A stretch of DNA of 64,000 nucleotides from Micavibrio sp. UBA6147. GTDB taxonomy: Bacteria; Pseudomonadota; Alphaproteobacteria; Micavibrionales; UBA1664. The stretch spans positions 702,050 through 766,049 of the forward strand of contig DIUX01000001.1 of the NCBI GenBank assembly GCA_002423185.1, given 5' to 3'. The position numbers and the translations under genes are program-made. This document shows positions 36,066-44,154 of the stretch, piece after piece (position 1 is the stretch's first letter; each line of letters opens with the position of its first letter). The notes under the pieces are model-generated. The model saw only the letters and a program-made list of their open reading frames with translations. It ran no database searches and was not told the DNA's origin.

Positions 36066-37760
36066 CTATTCGGCGGCGCCATTATCTTCGACCTGTGAAT
36101 CGGCGTCGCGGTTATTCATTTCGTCATTCAACTCATCGGCCTGTTCCTCTATCGCCTGTTCCGCTATCGGAGGTTCATCGCTGATCAATTCCTTTGGCGT
36201 ATTGTCCGTTGGCATGATCGGAACAAATATGCCCGTTTTCGGATCCATAATATTGGGCTCGACTTTGGCCGGAGCGACTGGCCTTTCATTGTGAACTTGA
36301 CGCAATAGGTTTTCAACGCTCGGCGATATTCTGTCCATCACGATGGAGGGCTGAACCCCAAGCCAAATCGTCATCGCCGCAAGCGGAACAAGCGTCAGAT
36401 ATTCAACTTTGTTCATATCTTTCATGGCGGCAGCATCGGCATTTTTTTGCTCTCCGAACACAACCTTGCGGTAAAGCAGCAACATGTAAGACGCCCCCAG
36501 CACCACACCCGTTGTGGCCAAAAACGCCACCAACGTATCGACTTGATAGATCCCGACAAGGGCGAGCATTTCACCGACAAATCCACTCGTCCCCGGCAAA
36601 CCGACCGACCCAAGCATGAAAACCATAAACACGGTCGCATATTTGGGCATGTTTTTAACCAGACCGCCATAACGGTTGATTTCACGCGTGTGTAAACGGT
36701 CATAAACAACCCCGACACACAAGAACAACGCCGCCGACACAATCCCGTGCGACACCATCTGGAAAATACCACCCTCAATGCCTTGGGTTGTCGCGGTAAA
36801 AATCCCGAGCGTGACATACCCCATATGCGCCACAGACGAATACGCAATCATTTTTTTCATGTCGCTCTGCGCCAGCGCCACAAGCGAGGTGTAGATAATA
36901 GCGATCACACTGAGCCAAAAAACCATCGGCGCAAAATACAGCGAAGCATCCGGAAACATCGGCAATGAAAACCGCAAAAATCCATAGCCGCCCATTTTCA
37001 ACAGCACACCGGCCAAAATCACTGACCCGCCTGTCGGCGCCTCAACGTGCGCATCGGGAAGCCATGTATGCACCGGCCACATCGGCATTTTCACCGCAAA
37101 ACTGGCAAAGAATGCGAGCCAGAGCCAGAGCTGAAGCTCATACGGAATATCCGCTTCCATCAAGGCCGGAATATCGGTCGTGCCGACCTCACGGTACAAC
37201 ACCAAAAGCCCGACCAACATCAAAACAGAGCCAAGCAACGTAAACAGGAAGAATTTAAACGCCGCATAAACACGGCGCGGCCCGCCCCAAATCCCGATAA
37301 TCAGGTACATCGGGATCAAGACCGCCTCAAAGAAAATATAAAACAAAACACCGTCAAGGGCGCAAAAAGTCCCGATCATAAAGGTCTCAAGCACCAAAAA
37401 CGCCACGATATATTCGCGCACGCGGGTGTGAACGGAGTTCCAGCTCGCCAAGATACAAATCGGCGTGAGCAAGGCCGACAAAACGACAAAAACCATCGAA
37501 ATGCCGTCAACGCCCATATGGTATGAAATGTTCAAAGACGGCAACCAACGAATGGTTTCAACGAATTGAAACTCCGCCGTGTCGGGGCGGAACAAAGCGA
37601 CCATGTAAAAGGCGATCCCGAGGTTGAACAACGACGTGAACAAACCGACATTCTTTGCGTTTTGCACAACATCGGCATCATTCCCACGGATGAGCATGAT
37701 AAAAAAAGCACCGATCAATGGCAAAAACGTCATTAACGACAACAGCGGAAAATCAGTCAT
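36066..37760 (-). CDS. nuoM: NADH-quinone oxidoreductase subunit M with acidic C-terminal tail
   Basis: NuoM is the middle antiporter-like subunit of complex I. The 564-residue product has the usual 14-helix core with [18 protein letters not shown] (proton-path Glu) and [15 protein letters not shown]. After about residue 490 it carries a hydrophilic extension of roughly 70 residues, rich in Glu, Asp and Pro, which standard NuoM (about 500 residues) lacks. The tail would face the cytoplasm or periplasm after the last helix; its role is unknown. Confidence 0.95.
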   Translation of the reverse strand: MTDFPLLSLMTFLPLIGAFFIMLIRGNDADVVQNAKNVGLFTSLFNLGIAFYMVALFRPDTAEFQFVETIRWLPSLNISYHMGVDGISMVFVVLSALLTPICILASWNSVHTRVREYIVAFLVLETFMIGTFCALDGVLFYIFFEAVLIPMYLIIGIWGGPRRVYAAFKFFLFTLLGSVLMLVGLLVLYREVGTTDIPALMEADIPYELQLWLWLAFFASFAVKMPMWPVHTWLPDAHVEAPTGGSVILAGVLLKMGGYGFLRFSLPMFPDASLYFAPMVFWLSVIAIIYTSLVALAQSDMKKMIAYSSVAHMGYVTLGIFTATTQGIEGGIFQMVSHGIVSAALFLCVGVVYDRLHTREINRYGGLVKNMPKYATVFMVFMLGSVGLPGTSGFVGEMLALVGIYQVDTLVAFLATTGVVLGASYMLLLYRKVVFGEQKNADAAAMKDMNKVEYLTLVPLAAMTIWLGVQPSIVMDRISPSVENLLRQVHNERPVAPAKVEPNIMDPKTGIFVPIMPTDNTPKELISDEPPIAEQAIEEQADELNDEMNNRDADSQVEDNGAAE

Positions 37761-37850
37761 AGTTCAAAAACACCCAATTCAAAAATCAATCCCAAAAAAG
37801 CAATCCCGAAAGGCAATCAATGCTGCGCCCATCACGGACACATACGCCGC

Positions 37851-39791
37851 TCAGTTCAATCCAAGCCGAAAAACAATCCATGACAACAAGGCCAAAACGC
37901 CCATCACCATGACAAACACATAATGAAATACATATCCAGTTTGGAAACGGCTCAAAACCTTTGCCACCGTATCGGACGCATTGCTCAGCCCATCAACACC
38001 GCCGGCATTGATAATCACCCCATCGCCCTTTTTAAAGAAAAACGATCCAAGAACAAAAGCCGGCCGTACAAAAATTTTGTCATACGCCTCATCAACAAAC
38101 CATTTGTTGAAAAACAATTTATGAATCGGCGCAAAAGCAGCCACACAGCGTGCCGGTATCGATGGTTTCCACAAATAGCAAACATAGGCCATGAAAATCC
38201 CGCCAAGCCCCACGAAAATCGGCAACAGCTTGACCCATTGCGGCACATGATGCGCCGCGCCAACCGTGTCGTTTTCCGGCAAGATGCGTAAAGACTCGCC
38301 CCAGAACTCGGCGCGAATTTCGCCGACGAACCCAGGGTAGAAGAAAAATCCGGCAAACAGCGCGCCAAACGCCAGCACAACAAGCGGCACAACCATCACA
38401 GCCGGTGATTCGTGAACATGGCTCATGACCTTGTCATCCGCCCGCGGCTTGCCGTGGAAGGTCATAATCAACAAGCGCCATGAATAAAACGCCGTCAAAA
38501 ACGCCGCAATAATCCCGCACCAAAAGGCAAACATCCCGAAATTCGTATGGTCGGCATAGGCCGCCTCCAAAATCATGTCCTTAGAATAATACCCCGCGAA
38601 GAACGGCATACCAGCGAGCGCGAGCGACCCGATCCACATCAACACATAGGTCACGGGGATTTTCTTATAAATGCCGCCCATATTGCGCATGTCTTGTTCG
38701 TCCGACATCGCGTGAATAACCGATCCGGCACCAAGGAACAACAACGCCTTGAAAAACGCGTGGGTCATCAGGTGAAACATCGCCGCGCCATAGGCCGACA
38801 CACCCAGCGCAAAGAACATATAGCCAAGCTGGCTCATCGTTGAATAGGCAATGACGCGTTTGATGTCAAACTGGGTCATGCCGATGGTCGCGGCAAACAC
38901 AGCCGTCAAACCGCCGAGCACACACACAACTTGAAGCGCGAACGGCGCAAATTCGAACAGCGGCGAGAACCGCGCCACAAGAAACACACCCGCCGTCACC
39001 ATGGTCGCCGCGTGGATGAGCGCGGACACAGGAGTCGGCCCCTCCATCGCATCAGGCAACCACGTATGAAGGCCGAGCTGAGCCGACTTACCAACAGCGC
39101 CCATAAACAAAAGCAACGCCGCCAAAGTCAGGCCATGAACTTGATACCCCAGAAAATCAAACATTGTGTCTTTTTGACCGAAAACTTGGTCAAAAATGCT
39201 GTCAAATTGGATCGTGTCAAACAGCACATAACACGTCATCAGGCCGAGCGCCAAACCAAAGTCACCCACACGGTTAACGATGAAGGCCTTGATCGCGGCC
39301 TTGTTTGCCGTGTCTTTATAATTCCAGAATCCAATCAAAAGATAGGACGCAACCCCGACCCCTTCCCAACCGAAGAAGAGCTGGAGCAAATTATCTGCCG
39401 TCACCAGCATCAACATCGCAAAGGTAAACAGGCTCAAATACGCCATAAACCGCGCCTGCGCTTTGTCGTGGCTCATATACCCGACGGAATAGACGTGAAC
39501 ACAAGACGACACAATCGTAATAACGGCAATCATCACGGTCGAAAGCTGGTCGATACGCAATGTCCAGCCGGCAACAAAGCTCCCCGATGACACCCATTGC
39601 GCAACCTCGGTCACGCGCGTGTTACCGTCGCGAATCACATCGACAAACAAAACGCAGGCCAAAACCGCGGCCACGATCAAGGCGCTGCACGTCACAAGCT
39701 GGGCGCCGCGATCGCCAATGGTCTTGCCAAACAAAAAGGCAATCATGAACGCAAGAAGCGGCAAAAAGACAATGGCTGTTTCAATCGACAT
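37851..39791 (-). CDS. nuoL: NADH-quinone oxidoreductase subunit L
   Basis: NuoL is the distal antiporter-like subunit, with a long lateral helix along the membrane arm. The 646-residue product has FFGWEGVGVASYLLIGFW (Glu of TM5), HTWLPDAMEGPTPVSALIHA and IKRVIAYSTMSQLGYM. The ATG at 39791 gives a normal N-terminus and leaves 19 bp to nuoK; the longer frame to 39911 would overlap nuoK by 101 bp and adds a non-conserved leader. Confidence 0.96.
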   Translation of the reverse strand: MSIETAIVFLPLLAFMIAFLFGKTIGDRGAQLVTCSALIVAAVLACVLFVDVIRDGNTRVTEVAQWVSSGSFVAGWTLRIDQLSTVMIAVITIVSSCVHVYSVGYMSHDKAQARFMAYLSLFTFAMLMLVTADNLLQLFFGWEGVGVASYLLIGFWNYKDTANKAAIKAFIVNRVGDFGLALGLMTCYVLFDTIQFDSIFDQVFGQKDTMFDFLGYQVHGLTLAALLLFMGAVGKSAQLGLHTWLPDAMEGPTPVSALIHAATMVTAGVFLVARFSPLFEFAPFALQVVCVLGGLTAVFAATIGMTQFDIKRVIAYSTMSQLGYMFFALGVSAYGAAMFHLMTHAFFKALLFLGAGSVIHAMSDEQDMRNMGGIYKKIPVTYVLMWIGSLALAGMPFFAGYYSKDMILEAAYADHTNFGMFAFWCGIIAAFLTAFYSWRLLIMTFHGKPRADDKVMSHVHESPAVMVVPLVVLAFGALFAGFFFYPGFVGEIRAEFWGESLRILPENDTVGAAHHVPQWVKLLPIFVGLGGIFMAYVCYLWKPSIPARCVAAFAPIHKLFFNKWFVDEAYDKIFVRPAFVLGSFFFKKGDGVIINAGGVDGLSNASDTVAKVLSRFQTGYVFHYVFVMVMGVLALLSWIVFRLGLN

Positions 39792-39810
39792 AATACTGAG
39801 GCTCCACCCT

Positions 39811-40131
39811 TTATCCTTTGAGCTGTGATAAATCTTCCACAGCGATCGACCCGCGATTGCGGAAAAACACAACGAGAATAGCCAGCCCGATGGCGGCTTC
39901 TGCGGCGGCAACCGTCAAAATGAACATCGAGAACACCTGACCGGTCAAATCCGCCATAAAGCTTGAGAACGCAACAAAATTAATGTTCACGGCGAGCAAC
40001 ATAAGCTCAATCGACATCAAAATAATGATCAAATTCTTGCGATTGAGAAAAATGCCGAACACCCCGATGGTAAACAGCAGCCCCGCAACAGCCAGATAAT
40101 GTGCCAATGTGATTTCCATTGTAATATCCAT
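39811..40131 (-). CDS. nuoK: NADH-quinone oxidoreductase subunit K
   Basis: NuoK is a three-helix membrane subunit with the two conserved buried acidic residues, in [11 protein letters not shown] (TM2) and AAEAAIGLA (TM3), needed for proton transfer. The length of 106 residues (102 if the second ATG at 40119 is used) is typical. An AAGG ribosome site precedes the first ATG. Confidence 0.96.
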   Translation of the reverse strand: MDITMEITLAHYLAVAGLLFTIGVFGIFLNRKNLIIILMSIELMLLAVNINFVAFSSFMADLTGQVFSMFILTVAAAEAAIGLAILVVFFRNRGSIAVEDLSQLKG

Positions 40132-40165
40132 TATGTTTGCCTTTTATCTTCCTGAAACGAAAGGA

Positions 40166-40777
40166 TTAAATCCCCGTTCCGGAGGTAACTTTTTGAACTT
40201 CGACCACATCGGCGCGTTTAATCGAAACCTGTTTGGAAACGTCTTGACGGCGAACACCGCTGCGCCCGCGCAAGGTCAAAACAATCGCCCCGATCATCGC
40301 GACCAGCAAAACCATGCCCGACATCTGGAAGATCAAAAGATAATCCGTATACAGAATAAGCCCGAGTGCCTTGGTGTTATTGGCCTGCGCCGCCGCATCA
40401 ATCGGATGGGCGATGTTCTGCGCCAATTCCGGTGAGGCCTGCCACGACATGAAAACCATCGTCAGTTCAATCAACAGCACCCCGCCGACCAGCAACCCGA
40501 CCGGCACATATTGCATCGCGTCCTTACGCAGATCGGCAAAACTGATGTCGAGCATCATGACGACGAACAAGAACAAAACCGCCACCGCGCCGACATAAAC
40601 AATCGCCAGAATAAACGCAAGGAACTCCGCCCCCAACAAGACAAACAATCCCGCCGCGTTGAAAAAGCCCAAAATCAGGAACAAAACTGAATGCACAGGG
40701 TTGCGCGCCGTAATAACGAACAACGAACTGAGGATCAAAATGAACCCGAAGGTGTAAAAAACGAGAGAAGCCAGCAT
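40166..40777 (-). CDS. nuoJ: NADH-quinone oxidoreductase subunit J
   Basis: NuoJ is a five-helix membrane subunit whose TM3, with the pi-bulge motif AIVYVGAVAVLFLFVVMML, is key to coupling. The ATG at 40777 gives 203 residues and the family-like start MLASLVFYTFG; the open frame extends 38 codons upstream but that part is not conserved-looking. It heads the nuoJKLMN half of the locus, which is separated from nuoA-I by the insertion at 40800-42380. Confidence 0.94.
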   Translation of the reverse strand: MLASLVFYTFGFILILSSLFVITARNPVHSVLFLILGFFNAAGLFVLLGAEFLAFILAIVYVGAVAVLFLFVVMMLDISFADLRKDAMQYVPVGLLVGGVLLIELTMVFMSWQASPELAQNIAHPIDAAAQANNTKALGLILYTDYLLIFQMSGMVLLVAMIGAIVLTLRGRSGVRRQDVSKQVSIKRADVVEVQKVTSGTGI

Positions 40778-40907
40778 GATAACCGCTATGATTTGATACC
40801 AAGAAAAATACGTTTTTATTACTACCCTGTCCCACCTCAATAGGCAAGAGAGGGCGTACTGATTTAAAAAGAAAAAATCATCCTTGTTCAAAAAAACGCT
40901 TTATGGC

Positions 40908-40958
40908 GGTGGTGAAGGCTGTATCATGCGTCTTGAGGCTGTTCCAGCCAACGCCACC
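40908..40958 (+). promoter_or_regulatory. Stable hairpin in the leader of the PagL-like gene
   Basis: Arms GGTGGTG-AA-GGCTG (40908-40921) and CAGCC-AA-CGCCACC (40945-40958) form 5 plus 7 bp around an A-A/A-A internal loop with a 23-nt apical loop. It ends 25 bases before the ATG at 40984, so it could modulate translation or mRNA stability. Confidence 0.4.
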
Positions 40959-40983
40959 ACAGACACCGCCACAGAGTCCCCTT

Positions 40984-41589
40984 ATGCGCCATTGCTTCTT
41001 GAAATCCGCCCTCATGGCCATGACATTTTTTTCATGGAATAACAAGTCTTTGGCGGAAGATTACAATGTAATAAATGAACAAGAAAGCGCATCAAGCCGC
41101 ACGCTGAATCACACGCCTTCCCCGCGACACACTCCACCGCCCTCTCCCTTGCCAGAACGGCTGTCTTACCTCAGTCTTTCACTCGGAAAATTTGATGCTT
41201 TTGACAAGCAAGATGCCGCCGATTTTCGGGTGGAGTACCGCAGCGGCTGGAAGCTTCTCGGCCCTATATCCCCGATGCTGGCCGTTGAAGTCACCTCAGA
41301 TTCGTCCGTATTCGCGGGGATCGGCCTGACCCTTGATGCAAAACCGGCGCAGCACATCTATATCACCCCCGCTTTCACCGTTGGTCACTACGACAAAGGC
41401 GACGGGAGGGATCTTGGCTCAAGCCTGCAATTCCGCTCTCAATTCGAGCTCGGCTACGAATGGACAGGCGGCCACAGACTAGGCATAGCCGCCAGCCATA
41501 TCTCAAATGGCGGCCGCAAAGACTATAATCCCGGAACAGAGATTCTGAGCGTCTACTACCACATCCCCCTCGAATCACTCAGACCGTAA
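40984..41589 (+). CDS. PagL-like lipid A 3-O-deacylase (acyloxyacyl hydrolase family)
   Basis: PagL removes the 3-O-linked acyl chain of lipid A in the outer membrane, which alters host recognition and membrane packing. The 201-residue protein has a signal peptide (about 1-24, ending SLA-ED), a Pro-rich linker (about 44-56) and an eight-strand barrel-like domain. The catalytic set matches PagL: His172 and Ser174 in ASHISNGG and Glu186 in NPGTEILSVYY. The ATG at 40984 starts the signal peptide; an upstream in-frame ATG at 40903 would add an unlikely leader. It is on the opposite strand from the nuo genes around it, so it is an inserted gene. Confidence 0.85.
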   Translation: MRHCFLKSALMAMTFFSWNNKSLAEDYNVINEQESASSRTLNHTPSPRHTPPPSPLPERLSYLSLSLGKFDAFDKQDAADFRVEYRSGWKLLGPISPMLAVEVTSDSSVFAGIGLTLDAKPAQHIYITPAFTVGHYDKGDGRDLGSSLQFRSQFELGYEWTGGHRLGIAASHISNGGRKDYNPGTEILSVYYHIPLESLRP

Positions 41590-41627
41590 CGTTTAACGGC
41601 GGGTGCTGGCCTAGACGTCGCTCAGCC

Positions 41628-42256
41628 CTATTGTTGTCTTGGCGGCAAATCCTTTAAAACAGGTTTCGTTGTGCAGTGAGGCTTTAGACCGGACGCGAGA
41701 AATGCATCTATTTGCGCAGCATACTCCTCAAAGGTGGGCACCAGTTTTTCTTTCAGAGCAATTAATACGCATCCATTCTGTCTTTTTTCAATACACTCTA
41801 CGAAAGGCTGAGATCTATAATCCCCAGACAAGCCAAGGCCTGCATATCTTAAAAAATCTGCGGCATCAATATAGTCATGTGCGACCGCTTCTTCCCCTTT
41901 ATACTCTATAGCATGCGTCAGTATAATAGCCGCATCTCTTTTCGAGGTTATCGCATCACCTGCATTACCCGGCATTAACATTGGGTGCATATCAGGGGGG
42001 GGGGAACCAACTGCACAAACAAGACAAATCTCGCCTCGAGGTTCCCCTGTTTTGCGAAAGTCCACAATACATTCCAAGTATCTTCACAATTTAGATTTTC
42101 TAAATTGGCTTTAGCCTCCTCCCAGCTTTCCTCAGCTTGAGACACTGAATATCCAGAAAAAAAAAGAAAAAAGAAAAAAGAGGCAAAAGAAAATATAAAT
42201 AACGTGCGGCGCACTAACTCCCACACTTTGCAATCTGTTATTTTAGAATCATTCAT
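41628..42256 (-). pseudogene. Exported protein gene out of frame at a run of ten C; phase-variable or broken
   Basis: Two overlapping minus-strand frames make one gene if a single base is added (or two removed) in the ten-G run at 41995-42004 (C on the coding strand). The 5' frame (ATG 42256) codes a signal peptide with a Phe-rich core, a mature start near SQAEESW and a segment CEDTWNVLWTFAKQGNLEARF, and stops soon after the tract. The 3' frame continues for about 120 residues to 41628 with two to three cysteines. In frame the product would be 209 residues. The signal-peptide region also contains an A9 and two A6 runs. I do not recognise the family; the first half recalls Sel1-like AxxG-xxxA patterns. 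Confidence 0.65.
41995..42004. repeat. Homopolymer of ten G (C on the coding strand)
   Basis: Ten consecutive G interrupt the reading frame of the exported-protein gene. Tracts of this length slip readily in replication and are the typical basis of phase variation in surface genes, but they are also a frequent place for sequencing errors. Confidence 0.85.
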
Positions 42257-42375
42257 ATCCAAACTCTTTTCCTAACAATATCGATTCTACTGAAAGTAGT
42301 TTAAGCGCCGCAGCACATCAATCAAGCCAGATTTGGCGGTTATTTTTTATAGGATAAACAATACTGCAAAATCAA

Positions 42376-42410
42376 AGAAAAAACCGCCTGCTCTGGTGCA
42401 TGGCGGTTTT
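42376..42410 (-). terminator. Rho-independent terminator of the nuoA-I transcript
   Basis: AAAACCGCC (42380-42388) and GGCGGTTTT (42402-42410) are perfect 9-bp arms with a 13-nt loop; on the minus strand the stem continues into TTTTTTC. It lies 28 bases after the nuoI stop, so nuoA-I and nuoJ-N are separate transcripts. Confidence 0.87.
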
Positions 42411-42437
42411 GTGACAGTGGTGATGTTTGATTTTCGA

Positions 42438-42926
42438 TCAGCGATAGGGAGCGTCGGCGACGAGGTTGGCGGCGATTTGGGCTTCCCATTTGTCGCCGTT
42501 TTCGAGGAGTTTATCTTTGTTATAGAATAACTCTTCGCGCGTTTCGGTGGCGAATTCGAAATTCGGGCCTTCGACAATGGCGTCGACGGGGCAGGCCTCT
42601 TGGCACAGGCCGCAATAGATGCATTTGGTCATGTCGATGTCATAGCGGGTTGTGCGGCGGCTCCCGTCCTCACGCGGTTCGGCCTCAATCGTGATGGCCT
42701 GCGCGGGGCAGATTGCCTCACACAGCTTGCACGCGATGCAGCGTTCTTCGCCGTTCGGATAGCGGCGCAAGGCGTGTTCGCCGCGGAAACGCGGGCTGAT
42801 CGGGCCTTTTTCATAGGGGTAATTGATCGTGACCTTGGGGCGGAAGAAATATTTAAGGGTCAACCACATGCCGGCGACAAGCTCGGTCAACAAAAAGGCA
42901 TTGGCGGTCTGGCGCAGGAAACTCAT
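42438..42926 (-). CDS. nuoI: NADH-quinone oxidoreductase subunit I
   Basis: NuoI carries clusters N6a and N6b in the peripheral arm. The 162-residue protein has two 4Fe-4S motifs, [12 protein letters not shown] and [12 protein letters not shown], and the N-terminal amphipathic helix segment ([16 protein letters not shown]). It is the last gene of the nuoA-I unit, 160 bp after nuoH, and is followed by a strong terminator. Confidence 0.98.
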   Translation of the reverse strand: MSFLRQTANAFLLTELVAGMWLTLKYFFRPKVTINYPYEKGPISPRFRGEHALRRYPNGEERCIACKLCEAICPAQAITIEAEPREDGSRRTTRYDIDMTKCIYCGLCQEACPVDAIVEGPNFEFATETREELFYNKDKLLENGDKWEAQIAANLVADAPYR

Positions 42927-43085
42927 GCTTCGTCCTTAAAATCTTCAAACAAATCTGTTTTGATTATTCATGCAAGATTGCCTCATGACACCCCCGCAAA
43001 ATATACACACCGACTATACACCAACGACCCAAGCCGACAAACAGATTTTTAGGCGCTGTCGCGGGGTAAAGCCGATGATTATTTT

Positions 43086-44102
43086 TTAGCTGGGGAGCGC
43101 GCCAAATGCGAGCAAACATCCGGCAATCACCAAAACCCAGATCAACGTGAACGGCAGGAAAATCTTCCAGCCCAGCCGCATCAATTGGTCATAGCGGTAA
43201 CGTGGCATCGTGGCACGCACCCAGACATAAAAGAACAAAATGCCGAATGTCTTCAGGCCGAACCAAACAACCCCCGGCACCCAGTCAATCCATGCGCCGC
43301 TCAGCCCGAACGGAGGCAACCAGCCACCAAGGAACAAAATCACCGCCATTGCCGCCATCAAAATCATGTTGGCATATTCGCCAAGGAAGAACAGCGCGAA
43401 CGTCATGGCCGAGTATTCAACCAAAAATCCGCCGGATAATTCCGACTCGCCTTCCGGCAAGTCAAACGGCGCGCGGTTGGTTTCCGCCAAAATCGATACA
43501 AGGAAAATGATGAACATCGGGAACAACAACGCCTTCATCCACCATGTGCGCTCGACCAGCACAATATCCTGTAAGTTCAGGCTTCCCACGCACAAAAGAA
43601 CGGTCACGATGACAAGCCCCATCGACACTTCGTAAGACACCATTTGCGCGGCAGAGCGCAAACCGCCCAAAAACGCGTATTTCGAGTTTGACGCCCATCC
43701 GGCCATCAAAACCCCGTACACACCCAGCGATGAAATAGCAAACAGATATAAAATGCCGACATTAATATTGGCGAGCGCCCAATCCTTGTTCACCGGAATA
43801 ACCGCCCATGCGATCAAGCTCAGGAAAAACGTCAACATCGGTGCCATGACAAAGACAACGCGATGCGCCGAACTCGGGATGATAATTTCCTTGGAAAACA
43901 GCTTAATGCCGTCCGCCAATGGTTGCAGGAGGCCGAACGGCCCGACCGTCATCGGCCCTTGGCGCATTTGCATGGCGCCCATAATCTTACGCTCGGCATA
44001 GGTCAAATACGCGACACTGACCAAAAGCGGGACAATAATCGCCATAATATGGGCGATGATGAAAACAAATTCCATCCCGTATGTCGTCCACAGCTCAACC
44101 AT
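43086..44102 (-). CDS. nuoH: NADH-quinone oxidoreductase subunit H
   Basis: NuoH anchors the peripheral arm and lines the quinone chamber. The 338-residue, eight-helix protein contains [20 protein letters not shown], the family loop [20 protein letters not shown] with its conserved acidic residues, and the C-terminal [15 protein letters not shown]. All are intact. Confidence 0.98.
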   Translation of the reverse strand: MVELWTTYGMEFVFIIAHIMAIIVPLLVSVAYLTYAERKIMGAMQMRQGPMTVGPFGLLQPLADGIKLFSKEIIIPSSAHRVVFVMAPMLTFFLSLIAWAVIPVNKDWALANINVGILYLFAISSLGVYGVLMAGWASNSKYAFLGGLRSAAQMVSYEVSMGLVIVTVLLCVGSLNLQDIVLVERTWWMKALLFPMFIIFLVSILAETNRAPFDLPEGESELSGGFLVEYSAMTFALFFLGEYANMILMAAMAVILFLGGWLPPFGLSGAWIDWVPGVVWFGLKTFGILFFYVWVRATMPRYRYDQLMRLGWKIFLPFTLIWVLVIAGCLLAFGALPS

Positions 44103-44154
44103 TTTTTCTTAATCCTTACCCGTTTTGTCCTGTTTTTGACTTGTTTCAGACGCG

